Below are positions 32,546 to 42,176 of a DNA stretch of 64,000 nucleotides, one piece after another; position 1 is the first letter of the stretch; each line of letters opens with the position of its first letter. Made by a program: the position numbers and the translations under genes. The DNA comes from Nocardioides sp. Root682 (GTDB lineage Bacteria; Actinomycetota; Actinomycetes; Propionibacteriales; Nocardioidaceae), in assembly GCF_001427795.1 (NCBI RefSeq), contig NZ_LMHJ01000003.1, positions 426,204-490,203 on the forward strand, written 5' to 3'. The notes beneath the pieces are model-generated. The model saw nothing but the letters and a program-made list of their open reading frames with translations, searched no databases and was not told the DNA's origin.

Positions 32546-34398
32546 GTGACGGCGTCCCTTCCGGTGGTGAGGGTGTGCTGGCGACGGTAGCCGTCGGCCG
32601 TCCAGCCCACCTGCAGGGGGATCGGCCCGTTCGGCAGCCACGGCTGTTCCTTCACGCAGTCGCGCACGTCCCACGTGCCGCGCTCGACCACGCCGAGCGC
32701 TGCGTCGATCACCCGGTAGTGCTGGGGGCGTGAGGTCCGCCACGGGGTCGGCTGCGACTCGCAGTAGGCGACGACCAGGTCGCCAGGTGCGAGGTCGAGG
32801 CGCTTCTGGATGGCCGCGACCATCCGCTCGTCGTGGAGGTGCCCGTCGCCGAAGTTCCAGCCCAGCACGACGTTGCAGACGAACTCGCCCTCCCGGAGGG
32901 TGCGCTCCTCGATGTCGTCGAGGTGCTCGCGGAGCACGGAGAACAGGCCGCGCCCCTGGCTGTGCATCGCGCGCCAGGCCATCACCTTCTGCAGGGTCAT
33001 CTCGGCGTCATCGTGCTCGAGCGGCGTCGGCTTCATCCGCTGCAGCTGGTCGACCTGGATCTCGACCTGCGGCAGCTCGTTCAGCCGCTCCTCCACCCCG
33101 GGCTTCATCGTCCAGACCGCCGAGGCCCAGTTGCCGGCGTACTGCCGCATGGAGGGCAGGAACGAGACCAGGTCGGGGCGCAGGTTGCCCAGGACCGGCC
33201 CGAACAGCAGCAGGCCGAAGACCGGGATGAGCAGCAGCGGTTCGGAGAAGTCCCAGATGTTGTAGACCGACGCGTCGAAGCCGTTCCCGAAGCCGCCCCA
33301 CAGCACGATCGCGATGTAGCCGAAGTAGACGTTCCACTCCAGCGGTACGGCGAGCGGGAACGTCGAGGTGATGAAGATGTGGAACACCAGCATCGCCACG
33401 GCTCCGAGCATCGCGACGGTGTTGTTGGTCGTGGTCAGCAGCACGACCGGGATGACGATCTCGACCGTCGTACCGCCGACGTGGGCCATGAACTTCGCCA
33501 GCCCGGACGGGCGCAGGTCGTCGGGTTCGTTGCGGTAGTGCAGCCGCTTGACGATGCTCAGCTGGCCCGGGCTGTTGGACACCATCGGCGGGACCACGTG
33601 GGCGAAGTGTTCGCCGAACTTCGACACCCCGGCACCGATCCAGACGATGCAGATGATGATCTTGAACGCGACGACCAGGTTCACGAAGTCCGCGGCACTC
33701 GCGCCGTCCCGGGTGGCGATCGCCCCGAGGGTCGCCGAGAACAGCATGATCGGGAGGTACTGCTCGGAGCGCGCCGCCAGGAAGACCACCTTGTCGCGCA
33801 GGCCCATCAGCGGCATCAGCACCAGGACCGGGATGAACGCGGCTGGTGGGATCAGCTCCTGGGGACCGGTGCCGGCCGGGAGCAACGCCACCGGATCGGC
33901 GTGGACGACCAGCGGGACGACGAGGCTCGCGAGGACGCCGACGTACAGGATCACGTCGACCACCGTGCGCTCGTCGCCGCCGGTCAGCGGGACGTGGCGG
34001 CCCCACGGCGCCATCCGGATCGTGCCGGGACGCAGCCAGTAGCGGATGTTGCCCAGCATCGGGACGAAGTGGCCACACAAGGGGCCGAACGCACCACCGA
34101 GGCCGATCACCTCGAGCAGCATCAGCCAGACCGCGAGCTTCTGGTAGACGACCACGTTGTCGAACCAGGTGCCGGGGTCGGCGAATTCGACGCCCGCAGT
34201 GGTCATCGAGGTGATCCACAGGCCCACCGCGAAGTAGAGGCCGAGCATCTTGAGGACGTACACGACGTGCAGCACCCGGGGGGTGCCGAAGCCGTCCTCG
34301 ACCCAGTGGGTGCTCAGCACCCGGATCCGCTCCTGCAGGGGCAGGCGGAGGAACTCGGCCGGCGGCACCGGCTGCGGCGAGGGGTTGATGAATCCCAT
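32542..34398 (-). CDS. DUF3556 polytopic membrane protein
   Basis: A 618-aa protein of the uncharacterised DUF3556 family. Roughly residues 40-430 contain eight to ten membrane helices (VVYVLKMLGLYFAVGLWI, LILYVGVLASLVVPLVV, VAMLGAVAMLVFHIFI). The last 190 residues are soluble (HSQGRGLFSVLREHL, FVCNVVLGWNFGDGHLHDER, DLVVAYCESQPTPW). The early segment resembles the membrane part of vitamin-K-dependent carboxylase-like/HTTM proteins in general layout only. Function unknown. The ATG follows the acyl-CoA synthetase stop after one base, and the next gene overlaps it. Confidence 0.85.
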   Translation of the reverse strand: MGFINPSPQPVPPAEFLRLPLQERIRVLSTHWVEDGFGTPRVLHVVYVLKMLGLYFAVGLWITSMTTAGVEFADPGTWFDNVVVYQKLAVWLMLLEVIGLGGAFGPLCGHFVPMLGNIRYWLRPGTIRMAPWGRHVPLTGGDERTVVDVILYVGVLASLVVPLVVHADPVALLPAGTGPQELIPPAAFIPVLVLMPLMGLRDKVVFLAARSEQYLPIMLFSATLGAIATRDGASAADFVNLVVAFKIIICIVWIGAGVSKFGEHFAHVVPPMVSNSPGQLSIVKRLHYRNEPDDLRPSGLAKFMAHVGGTTVEIVIPVVLLTTTNNTVAMLGAVAMLVFHIFITSTFPLAVPLEWNVYFGYIAIVLWGGFGNGFDASVYNIWDFSEPLLLIPVFGLLLFGPVLGNLRPDLVSFLPSMRQYAGNWASAVWTMKPGVEERLNELPQVEIQVDQLQRMKPTPLEHDDAEMTLQKVMAWRAMHSQGRGLFSVLREHLDDIEERTLREGEFVCNVVLGWNFGDGHLHDERMVAAIQKRLDLAPGDLVVAYCESQPTPWRTSRPQHYRVIDAALGVVERGTWDVRDCVKEQPWLPNGPIPLQVGWTADGYRRQHTLTTGRDAVT

Positions 34399-34399
34399 G

Positions 34400-35881
34400 T
34401 CAGGAGTCCTTTCCTGCGGCGACCGCGAGGTCCGCCAGCTGGGCCCGCAGCCCGGGCTTGTCGATCTTGCCCACGGCGTTCTTGGGCAGGGTCTCCCGGA
34501 CATGGAGGGCGACCGGGACCTTGATCTTGGCAAGTTCTGCGCGGCACCGGGCGAGAACGGCGTCACGGTCCACCTCGCCGCCGGGCTCCGGAGCGACGAA
34601 GGCGACCACCACCTCGCCGTACACGGGGTCCGGGCCACCGACGACCGCGGCCTCGAGGACGGACGGATCGCTGTGCAGCACGTTCTCGATCTCCTTCGGG
34701 TAGATGTTCTCCCCGCCGCGGATGATCATGTCCTTGATCCGGTCCACGATCCGCAGGTACCCGTCCTCGTCGAGGATCCCCACGTCGCCCGTGTGCAGCC
34801 AGCCGTCCCCGAGTGCCTCGGCCGTGGCCTCCGGGCGATGGAGGTAGCCGCGCATCACGTTGCCGCCCTTGATCACGACCTCGCCGCGCTCACCCAGCGG
34901 GAGCAGGGACCCGTCGGGCGCCATGATCGCGACCAGCTGGCCGGGCAGGGCCGGTCCGACGCTGCCCGGCTTGCGGACCCCGTCGACCGGGTTGCACGTC
35001 GAGGCGCAGGTGCCCTCCGACAGGCCGTAGCCCTCCACCAGGGGAAAGCCGAACCGCTTCTCGACACCGGCGAACAGGTCCGGCGGAGCGGGGGCCGCGC
35101 CGCAGATCGCGAACCGCACCGAGCTGACGTCGGGCCGCACCTCCTCGGGCAGGGCGACCAGGTGCGAGTAGATCGTGGGCACTGCCGAGAAGTACGTCGG
35201 GCGCAGCCGCTCGATCGACGACAGGAACTCGACGGGGTGGAACCGCTCCAGCACCGACAGCTGGGCGCCCACCGAGATCGGGGTCAGGAAGCTGACGCAG
35301 ATGGCATTGACGTGGAACAGCGGCAGCACCAGCAGGCAGTGGTCGTCGGTCGTGATGCCGATCGCCGCGCCCATGCTCGTGATCATCGCGTCGAGGTTGC
35401 CGTGGTCGAGCATGACGCCCTTGGGGCGCCCGGTCGATCCGCTCGTGTAGACCAGCAGTGCCAGGTCGGAGGCTGCGTTCTCCGGCGGCGGCAGGGTGCC
35501 CTCGGGCGTGCTGGCGAGCCGGTCGGCGGCCAGCGTGACGGCGTCGCCGTGCACCACCGACGGATCGGTGGTGACCAGCAGCTCCGCACCCGAGTCGCCG
35601 ATCTGGTGCGCCGCCTCCGGGACGGTGAGCGTCGGGTTCACCGGCGTGGCCGCAGCGCCCAGGCGCCACGCGGCCATGATCGAGACGAGCAGCTCGATCC
35701 GGTTGGGCAGCATCACGGCCACCACGGAGCCGGCGCCCACGCCGCGGGCCGCGAACTGTTCGGCCGCGGCTTCGACCCGCTCGCCGAACTCGCGGTACGT
35801 GAGGGCGAGCCGCTCGTCGCGGACGCAGGGGCGGTCGTCGTACGACGCCGGGCGCAGCCAGGGGAGGAAGTCGAGGGTCAT
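34400..35881 (-). CDS. acyl-CoA synthetase (AMP-forming)
   Basis: A 493-aa ANL-superfamily adenylating enzyme. Motif A3 is LLVYTSGSTGRPKGVM, A5 is VEGYGLSEGT, A7 is WLHTGDVGILDEDGY, A8 is RIVDRIKDMIIRGGENIYPK, and the catalytic Lys is in LPKNAVGKIDK. It activates a carboxylic acid with ATP and links it to CoA, probably a fatty acid or lipid-derived acid given its operon partners. ATG at 35881 chosen; an in-frame GTG lies three codons upstream. First gene of a three-gene operon divergent from a PucR-type regulator. Confidence 0.92.
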   Translation of the reverse strand: MTLDFLPWLRPASYDDRPCVRDERLALTYREFGERVEAAAEQFAARGVGAGSVVAVMLPNRIELLVSIMAAWRLGAAATPVNPTLTVPEAAHQIGDSGAELLVTTDPSVVHGDAVTLAADRLASTPEGTLPPPENAASDLALLVYTSGSTGRPKGVMLDHGNLDAMITSMGAAIGITTDDHCLLVLPLFHVNAICVSFLTPISVGAQLSVLERFHPVEFLSSIERLRPTYFSAVPTIYSHLVALPEEVRPDVSSVRFAICGAAPAPPDLFAGVEKRFGFPLVEGYGLSEGTCASTCNPVDGVRKPGSVGPALPGQLVAIMAPDGSLLPLGERGEVVIKGGNVMRGYLHRPEATAEALGDGWLHTGDVGILDEDGYLRIVDRIKDMIIRGGENIYPKEIENVLHSDPSVLEAAVVGGPDPVYGEVVVAFVAPEPGGEVDRDAVLARCRAELAKIKVPVALHVRETLPKNAVGKIDKPGLRAQLADLAVAAGKDS

Positions 35882-35916
35882 GCCGGTCACGCTAGGACGC
35901 GCGACGTACGCCTTTC

Positions 35917-35933
35917 TTGGTGTCGCGCACCAA
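35917..35933. promoter_or_regulatory. TTGGTG palindrome in the divergent promoter region
   Basis: TTGGTGTCGCGCACCAA has perfect six-base arms and a five-base centre. It lies 36 bases upstream of the acyl-CoA synthetase ATG, facing the PucR-type regulator. A second inverted repeat, TGACGTGAGCGCCGTCA (35994-36010), lies nearer the regulator start. Either could be the operator of that regulator; not shown directly. Confidence 0.5.
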
Positions 35934-36056
35934 TTTCGGGACTGGGATTCGGGGCGGGCGCAGCAGGACCGGCGTCCGTTGAGTCTGTCAGGATGACGTG
36001 AGCGCCGTCACTCGTTGGTGTCATCGTCCAACTCGGCCATCTCCAGGAGGTGTGGG

Positions 36057-37328
36057 GTGCCGGACGCCCAGAAGGAGCTCGCGGGCATCGCCCGGCTGCT
36101 GGTCGAGAACGCCCAGACGCTGACTGATCACCTCGTGCAGCAGTTCGGCGAGCGGATCCCCGCGCTGCCGCACGACCCCACGCTCGTCGACCTTCTCGTC
36201 GGGAGCACCGGCTCCAACCTCGAGACGCTGGCGCACCTGTTGCAGGGCCATGCGCCGATCGAGGGCATTCGGGCACCCGCAGCGGCCGTCGAGTACGCCC
36301 GCCGGCTCGCCCAGCGCGGTACGCCGCCGAGCGCGCTCCTGCGGGCCTACCGCCTCGGCCAGCAGCTGGTCCTGCAGTGGGCGAACGAGCAGATCGTCCG
36401 CCAGATGTCGGATCCGTTGCTGGCGTTGGCGACGAGCAGCCTGCTCACCGACATCTCCTTCCAATACATCGATGCGGTGTCCGAGGACGTCATCGAGGCC
36501 TACCAGGACGAGCGGGAGCGCTGGCTCGCGAACCGCAGTGCCGTCCAGCGTGAGACGGTCGACGCGCTGCTCGCCGGTGCCCGGGTGGATCTCGCCGCAG
36601 CCGAGGCAGCCCTGGGCTACCGGCTCCGCCAGCACCACCTCGGCGTGGTGCTGTGGACCACGGGTGGGGACGCCGGACTCGCCGAGTCCGAGCGGCTTCT
36701 CGCTCGCCTCGCGAAGCAGTTCGGGAGCGGACATCCGCTCTTCGTCCCGCGGGATCGGGCGACGGCCTGGGGCTGGATCCCCATCGGCCGGTCTGCCGAC
36801 CTTGACCTCGACGCGGTCGTGGCGGCCCTGGCCGATGCGCTGGGAGACGGGCTGGCAGAGGGGGAGGCGGGCGTTAAGGTCGCGCTCGGCACGCCGGAGG
36901 CAGGGGAACCGGGCTTCCGGGTCACGCACCTGGGTGCGGCGGCCGCCCACGAGGTGAGCCTCCACAACCAGGGCTCCGAGGCGCGTGTCGTCTCGTACGC
37001 CGATCCGAGCGTGCGCGCTGCTGCACTGCTGTCCCGCGACCTGGCCGCAGCCCGGCGGATGGTGGCCCGGACACTGGGCGACCTGGGCGCCGACACCGAG
37101 GCCGCAGCCCGGATGCGCGAGACGCTGCTCGCGTTCGTCGAGGACCGCGAGAGCTATGTCGCCACGGCCGCCCGGACGCACCTGCACAAGAACACCGTGA
37201 AGTACCGCATCGACCGGGCGATCGAGGTGCGGGGCAAGCCGCTCAGCGAGGAGCGGCTCGACCTGCAGCTGGCCCTGATCGCGTGCAAGTGGCTCGGGCC
37301 CGAGGTGCTCACCCCGGCCCCCAGGTGA
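36057..37328 (+). CDS. PucR-family transcriptional regulator
   Basis: A 423-aa regulator. The N-terminal helical sensor region (about 1-160, RLLVENAQTLTDHLVQQF, then PSALLRAYRLGQQLVLQW) is RsbRD-like, the middle is a GGDEF-related regulatory fold, and the C-terminal PucR helix-turn-helix ends the protein (FVEDRESYVATAARTHLHKN, TVKYRIDRA). GTG at 36057 is six bases after a perfect AGGAGG. Divergent from the acyl-CoA synthetase operon, so it is the likely activator or repressor of that lipid operon. Confidence 0.92.
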   Translation: MPDAQKELAGIARLLVENAQTLTDHLVQQFGERIPALPHDPTLVDLLVGSTGSNLETLAHLLQGHAPIEGIRAPAAAVEYARRLAQRGTPPSALLRAYRLGQQLVLQWANEQIVRQMSDPLLALATSSLLTDISFQYIDAVSEDVIEAYQDERERWLANRSAVQRETVDALLAGARVDLAAAEAALGYRLRQHHLGVVLWTTGGDAGLAESERLLARLAKQFGSGHPLFVPRDRATAWGWIPIGRSADLDLDAVVAALADALGDGLAEGEAGVKVALGTPEAGEPGFRVTHLGAAAAHEVSLHNQGSEARVVSYADPSVRAAALLSRDLAAARRMVARTLGDLGADTEAAARMRETLLAFVEDRESYVATAARTHLHKNTVKYRIDRAIEVRGKPLSEERLDLQLALIACKWLGPEVLTPAPR

Positions 37329-37378
37329 TGACCCGCCGAGGGGCGCTGGTTGTCGGCGCCCGGGTCCATGCTGGTGAC

Positions 37379-37942
37379 ATGCCTCGGACGACCTACTACA
37401 CGGCCACCACGCTCGACGGCTTCATCGCCGATCCGGACGACTCGCTGGACTGGCTGATGCGCCAGGACCTGGACGAGGAGGGCCCGCAGAACTACGGCGC
37501 CTTCATCAAGGAGATCGGTGCGATCGTGATGGGCTCGACGACGTATGAATGGGTGCTCGCGCACCTCGAGAAGTCCGGTGAGGCGTGGTTCTACTCCATG
37601 CCGGCGTGGGTGCTGACCTCGCGCGACCTCCCCGTCCTCGAGGGTGCCGACGTCCGCTTCGCCCGCGGCGACGTCACCAGCGTGTACGACGACCTGGTGG
37701 CCGCCGCGGGGGACAAGGACGTGTGGGTGGTCGGTGGGGGAGACCTCGCTGGACAGTTCGCCGACGCCGGACTGCTCGACGAGGTGATCGTCTCGATCGC
37801 GCCCGTCACCCTCGGTGCGGGCCGCCCGATCCTGCCTCGCCGCCTCGACCTGCGGCTCGTGGAGACCGCCCAGAACGGCGCCTTCGTGACGGCCCGCTAC
37901 GAGGTCGACGGCGTCCTCACGGAGGACCGTCCCTCGGAGTAG
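37379..37942 (+). CDS. dihydrofolate reductase-family protein (RibD C-terminal-like)
   Basis: A 187-aa member of the DHFR/RibD-C superfamily, a NADPH-dependent reductase fold. Visible: YYTATTLDGFIADPDDSLDW at the start, IVMGSTTYEWVL, the nucleotide-binding VWVVGGGDLAGQF, and LDEVIVSIAPVTLGAGRPIL. This subfamily is distinct from true folate reductases and mostly uncharacterised. It follows the PucR gene in the same direction after 50 bases. Confidence 0.88.
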   Translation: MPRTTYYTATTLDGFIADPDDSLDWLMRQDLDEEGPQNYGAFIKEIGAIVMGSTTYEWVLAHLEKSGEAWFYSMPAWVLTSRDLPVLEGADVRFARGDVTSVYDDLVAAAGDKDVWVVGGGDLAGQFADAGLLDEVIVSIAPVTLGAGRPILPRRLDLRLVETAQNGAFVTARYEVDGVLTEDRPSE

Positions 37943-38015
37943 CCCGCCCTTGACAACGGAGGGGACAACGGGGGGATGGTGGAAGCAACGGCTCTGGATC
38001 TCTCGGGAGGACATC

Positions 38016-39827
38016 GTGCGCCGAACCCTCGCCCTCGTCACCACGTCCGTGACCACCCTCGCCCTCGGGCTGGTCGCCCCGGCGACCGCCGACCCGCCCG
38101 CACCTTCCGCGCCGCCGAGGTCTCCGGTCGCGGTCGGCCACGGCGGCGCCGTCAGCTCGGTGGATCCCGATGCCTCGGCGATCGGCCTGCAGGTGCTGGA
38201 GCGCGGCGGCAATGCCGTCGACGCGGCCGTCGCCACTGCGGCCGCCCTCGGCGTGACCGAGCCCTACAGCGCGGGCATCGGCGGTGGCGGCTACTTCGTC
38301 CACTACGACGCAGCCACGGGCGAGGTCACCACCATCGACGGCCGGGAGACCGCACCGGCGGGCATCCAGCCGGACGCGTTCATCGATCCGGCGACCGGGG
38401 CGCCGTACCGGTTCAGCCCTGACCTCGTCACCAGCGGCGTGTCCGTCGGGGTCCCCGGCACCCCGGCGACCTGGCAGGAGGCGCTCGACCGGTGGGGCAG
38501 TCTCTCGCTCGCCGACGCGCTGAAGCCCGCTGCCGGCCTGGCTCAGCGTGGGTTCGTCGTCGACCCGACCTTCGCACTGCAGACCAGCGAGAACGCCGCT
38601 CGCTTCCGGACCTTCTCCAGCACCACCGACCTCTACCTCGCCGACGGCGTCCCGGCCGTCGGGAGCCGGCTCCGCAACCCTGACCTGGCCAGGACCTATC
38701 GCCTCCTCGGCGCCCGGGGCACCGACTGGTTCTACGAAGGTGGCCTGGCCGCCGAGATCGCCGAGAACGTGCAACAGCCGCCGCTCAGCGGCGCCACCGA
38801 CCTGCCCGTGCCGCCCGGCAGCATGACCACTGCGGACCTCGCCGGCTACGAGGCGCTCGTGCAGGAGCCGACCCACGTCTCGTACCGCGGCCACGACGTC
38901 TACGGGATGGCGCCGTCGTCCTCGGGCGGCACGACGGTCGGGGAGTCGCTCAACATCCTCGAGCAGTTCGACCTCGGTGCGATGACGCCGGTCGGCGCAC
39001 TCCACCACTACCTCGAGTCGACGGCGCTGGCCTTCGCCGATCGCGGGAAGTACGTCGGTGATCCCGCCCACGTCGACGTACCCATCGACGCGCTGCTCGA
39101 CGACACCTTCGCCAAGGAGCGGGCCTGCGCGCTCGACCCGGCGGTCGCGGCGACCAAGCCGGTGCCGGCCGGCGACGTGACGTCGTACGACGGCCTCTGC
39201 GCCGCCGACGCGACAGGAGTGCCGGACGCCGACACCGAGGGACTCTCGACCACCCACCTGACGACGGCGGACCGCTGGGGGAACGTCGTCTCCTACACGC
39301 TGACGATCGAGCAGACCGGCGGATCGGGCATCGTCGTGCCCGGTCGCGGCTTCATCCTCAACAACGAGCTGACCGACTTCAGCACGATCTACAACGAGAC
39401 CGACCCGAACCGGATCCAGCCCGGCAAGCGTCCGCGGAGCTCGATGTCGCCGACGATCGTGCTTCGCGACGGTGACCCGGTGCTGGCGCTCGGGTCCCCG
39501 GGTGGTTCCACGATCATCACGACCGTCCTCCAGGTGCTGCTCAACCGGCTCGACCTCGGCATGTCCCTTCCCGAGGCGGTCGCGGCTCCGCGCGCGTCCC
39601 AGCGCAACACCACGGCAGTGACGGCTGAGCAGGCCTTCATCGATGCGTACGGCGCCGCGCTGGGCGGCTACGGACACACGCTCACGGTGGCCGGTCCGCC
39701 GGGCACCAGCGCCGCCGAGATCGGTGCCGTCGCGGCGATCGAGCTCGGGCCCGACGGGCAGCTGACCGCCGTGGCCGAACCCACCCGCCGCGGCGGGGGT
39801 TCGGCGATGGTCGTCGATCCCGACTGA
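38016..39827 (+). CDS. ggt: gamma-glutamyltransferase, secreted
   Basis: A 603-aa Ntn-hydrolase that hydrolyses or transfers the gamma-glutamyl group of glutathione-like peptides. Signal peptide RRTLALVTTSVTTLALGLVA ending ATA. The large subunit contains GGNAVDAAVATAAALGV, SAGIGGGGYFV and the Arg in IDGRETAP. Autocleavage should occur before Thr412 in STTHLTTAD, creating the small subunit with its nucleophile. PRSSMSPTI and GSPGGSTIITTV complete the active site. GTG at 38016 follows GGGAGG; longer in-frame starts would precede the signal peptide with unlikely residues. Confidence 0.94.
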   Translation: MRRTLALVTTSVTTLALGLVAPATADPPAPSAPPRSPVAVGHGGAVSSVDPDASAIGLQVLERGGNAVDAAVATAAALGVTEPYSAGIGGGGYFVHYDAATGEVTTIDGRETAPAGIQPDAFIDPATGAPYRFSPDLVTSGVSVGVPGTPATWQEALDRWGSLSLADALKPAAGLAQRGFVVDPTFALQTSENAARFRTFSSTTDLYLADGVPAVGSRLRNPDLARTYRLLGARGTDWFYEGGLAAEIAENVQQPPLSGATDLPVPPGSMTTADLAGYEALVQEPTHVSYRGHDVYGMAPSSSGGTTVGESLNILEQFDLGAMTPVGALHHYLESTALAFADRGKYVGDPAHVDVPIDALLDDTFAKERACALDPAVAATKPVPAGDVTSYDGLCAADATGVPDADTEGLSTTHLTTADRWGNVVSYTLTIEQTGGSGIVVPGRGFILNNELTDFSTIYNETDPNRIQPGKRPRSSMSPTIVLRDGDPVLALGSPGGSTIITTVLQVLLNRLDLGMSLPEAVAAPRASQRNTTAVTAEQAFIDAYGAALGGYGHTLTVAGPPGTSAAEIGAVAAIELGPDGQLTAVAEPTRRGGGSAMVVDPD

Positions 39828-39854
39828 CGGACAGCCACCGCCTACGATCGTGGG

Positions 39855-40493
39855 GTGAGGACCGCACCCGGCTGGACCGAGATCACCAGCGATGACGCGC
39901 TGAGCGCGCTGCTCGGTGAGCCCACCGCGGCGGCGCGGGCCAAGGAACGCGCCACGCTGACCGAGGTCGACCGCGACTGGCTCGCGGCCACGCCGTTCTG
40001 CTTCCTCGGCACCGCTGACGCCGAGGGCCGCTGCGACGTCTCGCCGAAGGGCGACCCGGCCGGTCACCTGGTCCACGTCGTCGACGACCAGACGATCGCG
40101 ATCGCCGAGCGGCCGGGCAACCGTCGCGCGGACGGCTACCGCAACATCCTCGCCAACCCGCAGGTCGGGCTGAATTTCCTGATCCCCGGTCGCGGCGACA
40201 CGTTGCGGATCAACGGCCGCGCCCGGCTCGTCAGCGACGCTCCGTTCTTCGACGAGATGGTGGTCAAGGGGCACCGGCCGCTGCTGGCCGTCGTCGTCGA
40301 GATCGAGACCGTCTTCTTCCACTGCGCGAAGGCGTTCCTGCGATCGCAGCTGTGGCAGCCGGAGAGCTGGAACCCCGACGGCACCGTCCCGCGCCGCGCC
40401 GTACTGGCCCATCGCCTGGAGCGACCGGACACCCCGCTCGAGGAGCTCGACGCCTACTACGGCGAGTCCTACAAGGACGGCCTCTATGGCTGA
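39855..40493 (+). CDS. PPOX-class FMN-dependent flavoprotein, MSMEG_1061-like
   Basis: A 212-aa split-barrel flavoprotein of the pyridoxamine 5'-phosphate oxidase superfamily. Landmarks: FCFLGTADAEGRCDVSPKGD, IAIAERPGNRRADGYRNIL, VGLNFLIPGRGDTLRINGRA and WQPESW near the end, all typical of the MSMEG_1061 subfamily. Substrate unknown; many PPOX relatives are F420- or FMN-dependent reductases. It overlaps dapF by eight bases. Confidence 0.87.
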   Translation: MRTAPGWTEITSDDALSALLGEPTAAARAKERATLTEVDRDWLAATPFCFLGTADAEGRCDVSPKGDPAGHLVHVVDDQTIAIAERPGNRRADGYRNILANPQVGLNFLIPGRGDTLRINGRARLVSDAPFFDEMVVKGHRPLLAVVVEIETVFFHCAKAFLRSQLWQPESWNPDGTVPRRAVLAHRLERPDTPLEELDAYYGESYKDGLYG

Positions 40494-41328
40494 CTACGCC
40501 TTCCTCAAGGGCCACGGCACCGAGAACGACTTCGTGCTGCTCCCCGATCACGACGGCACCGTCCACGGCGACCTCGACGCCGATCGGGTCCGCGCTCTCT
40601 GTGACCGCCGCGCGGGCATCGGCGGTGACGGCGTCCTCCGGGTCATCCGGGCGGTGGCGATCCGCGATGCCGCAGGACAGAACGCCGAGTGGTTCATGGA
40701 CTACCGCAACGCCGACGGTTCGGTCTCGGAGATGTGCGGCAACGGCATCCGGGTCTTCGGGCGGCACCTCGCCGTTGCTGGCCTGGCCGATCCGGCCACC
40801 CCCGTCCCCGTCGCGACCCGCGCCGGCGTGAAGGTGCTGACCTTCGCCGGCGGTGTCGCCGACGGCGAGATCACCGTCGACATGGGAGTCCCGAAGGTCC
40901 TCGAGGACACCCAGGTGTCGATCGGCGACCAGTCGTGGCCAGCCCTCCACGTCGACATGGGCAACCCCCACGCCGTGGCCTTCCTCGACGACGGCGCCGA
41001 CCTCGCCGACGTCGGCCCGCTGTTCGAGCCGCCCCTCCACGACGCTGCCGTCTACCCGCACGGGGTCAACGTCGAGTTCGTCGTACGACGCGGGCCCGGC
41101 CACGTCGCGATGCGGGTCCACGAGCGGGGCTCGGGCGAGACCCGCTCGTGCGGGACCGGCGCCTGCGCGGTGATGGTGGCCGCAGCGCTCGCCGACGGTG
41201 CCGCGCGCGATACCGACTACCGGATCGACCTGCCCGGCGGCACGCTCCGGATCAGCTGGACGGCCGACGACCGGATCCTGATGACGGGACCTGCCGTGAT
41301 CGTCGCAGAGGGCCGGACCGCACTCTGA
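40486..41328 (+). CDS. dapF: diaminopimelate epimerase DapF
   Basis: A 280-aa cofactor-free racemase that converts LL- to meso-diaminopimelate for lysine and peptidoglycan synthesis. Active-site thiols: Cys in EMCGNGIRVF (general base/acid 1) and Cys in RSCGTGACA (base/acid 2). Also GHGTENDFVLLPD at the N-terminus and GNPHAVAFLDD in the middle. ATG overlaps the preceding gene. Confidence 0.96.
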   Translation: MADYAFLKGHGTENDFVLLPDHDGTVHGDLDADRVRALCDRRAGIGGDGVLRVIRAVAIRDAAGQNAEWFMDYRNADGSVSEMCGNGIRVFGRHLAVAGLADPATPVPVATRAGVKVLTFAGGVADGEITVDMGVPKVLEDTQVSIGDQSWPALHVDMGNPHAVAFLDDGADLADVGPLFEPPLHDAAVYPHGVNVEFVVRRGPGHVAMRVHERGSGETRSCGTGACAVMVAAALADGAARDTDYRIDLPGGTLRISWTADDRILMTGPAVIVAEGRTAL

Positions 41329-41372
41329 CACCGTTGGTGTCACGGTTCTCCGCGGCCCCTATGCTCGCGACC

Positions 41373-42149
41373 ATGGAACTCACTGGATCTTCTGCCATCG
41401 TCACCGGTGGCGCGTCGGGCATCGGTGCCGCGGCCGCCCGTCAGCTCGCTGCCAAGGGCGCGACCGTCGTCGTCGCCGACCTGCAGGCCGACAAGGGCGA
41501 GGCGCTCGCCGCCGAGATCGGCGGCATCTTCGCCCAGGTCGACGTCACGAACACCGAGCAGATCGCCGCCGCGGTCAAGGCTGCCGCCGAGATCGCCCCG
41601 CTGCGCGCCGTGGTCAACTCGGCCGGCATCGGCTGGGCGCAGCGCACCATCGGTCGCGACGGCCAGCTCGAGTCGGCCCACTCGCTGGAGGCCTTCACCA
41701 AGGTCGTCCACATCAACCTGATCGGCACTTTCGACATGGTCCGCCAGGCCGCGACCGCGATGAGCCTGAACGAGCCCGACGCCGACGGCTGCCGGGGCGC
41801 CATCGTGAACCTTGCCAGCGTGGCCGCGTTCGACGGCCAGATCGGCCAGGCGTCGTACTCCGCCTCCAAGGGTGGCGTGGTCGGCATGACCCTTCCCGTG
41901 GCGCGCGACCTGTCGGCTGCCGGCATCCGCCTCAACACCGTGGCCCCCGGCCTGATCGACACCCCGATCTACGGCGAGGGTGAGGCCTCCGAGGCGTTCA
42001 AGGCCAACCTCGGCCAGAACGTGCTGTTCCCGAAGCGTCTCGGCTCGCCCGACGAGCTGGCCAGCATGGTCATCGAGTGCCTGACGAACTCGTACATGAA
42101 CGGCGAGGTCGTCCGCGTCGACGGCGGCATCCGGATGCCCCCGAAGTAG
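41373..42149 (+). CDS. short-chain dehydrogenase, 3-hydroxyacyl-CoA dehydrogenase type 2-like
   Basis: A 258-aa NAD-dependent SDR. Cofactor motif GGASGIGAAAARQL, NNAG-type motif in VVNSAGIGWA, catalytic Ser in NLASVAAFDG and the YxxxK motif YSASKGG. The N-terminus MELTGSSAIVTGG and the end EVVRVDGGIRMPPK fit HSD17B10/HadH2-like 3-hydroxyacyl-CoA dehydrogenases of branched-chain and fatty acid oxidation. An ATG four codons upstream is also in frame. Substrate by homology only. Confidence 0.9.
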   Translation: MELTGSSAIVTGGASGIGAAAARQLAAKGATVVVADLQADKGEALAAEIGGIFAQVDVTNTEQIAAAVKAAAEIAPLRAVVNSAGIGWAQRTIGRDGQLESAHSLEAFTKVVHINLIGTFDMVRQAATAMSLNEPDADGCRGAIVNLASVAAFDGQIGQASYSASKGGVVGMTLPVARDLSAAGIRLNTVAPGLIDTPIYGEGEASEAFKANLGQNVLFPKRLGSPDELASMVIECLTNSYMNGEVVRVDGGIRMPPK

Positions 42150-42176
42150 TTCGCTCGCAGTGGTGCCGGGGCTGGA

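Noticed and set aside
37917..40412. 831-codon open frame on the minus strand across ggt and the PPOX gene
   Set aside because: Same GC-bias artefact. It spans two real genes with clear motifs on the other strand.
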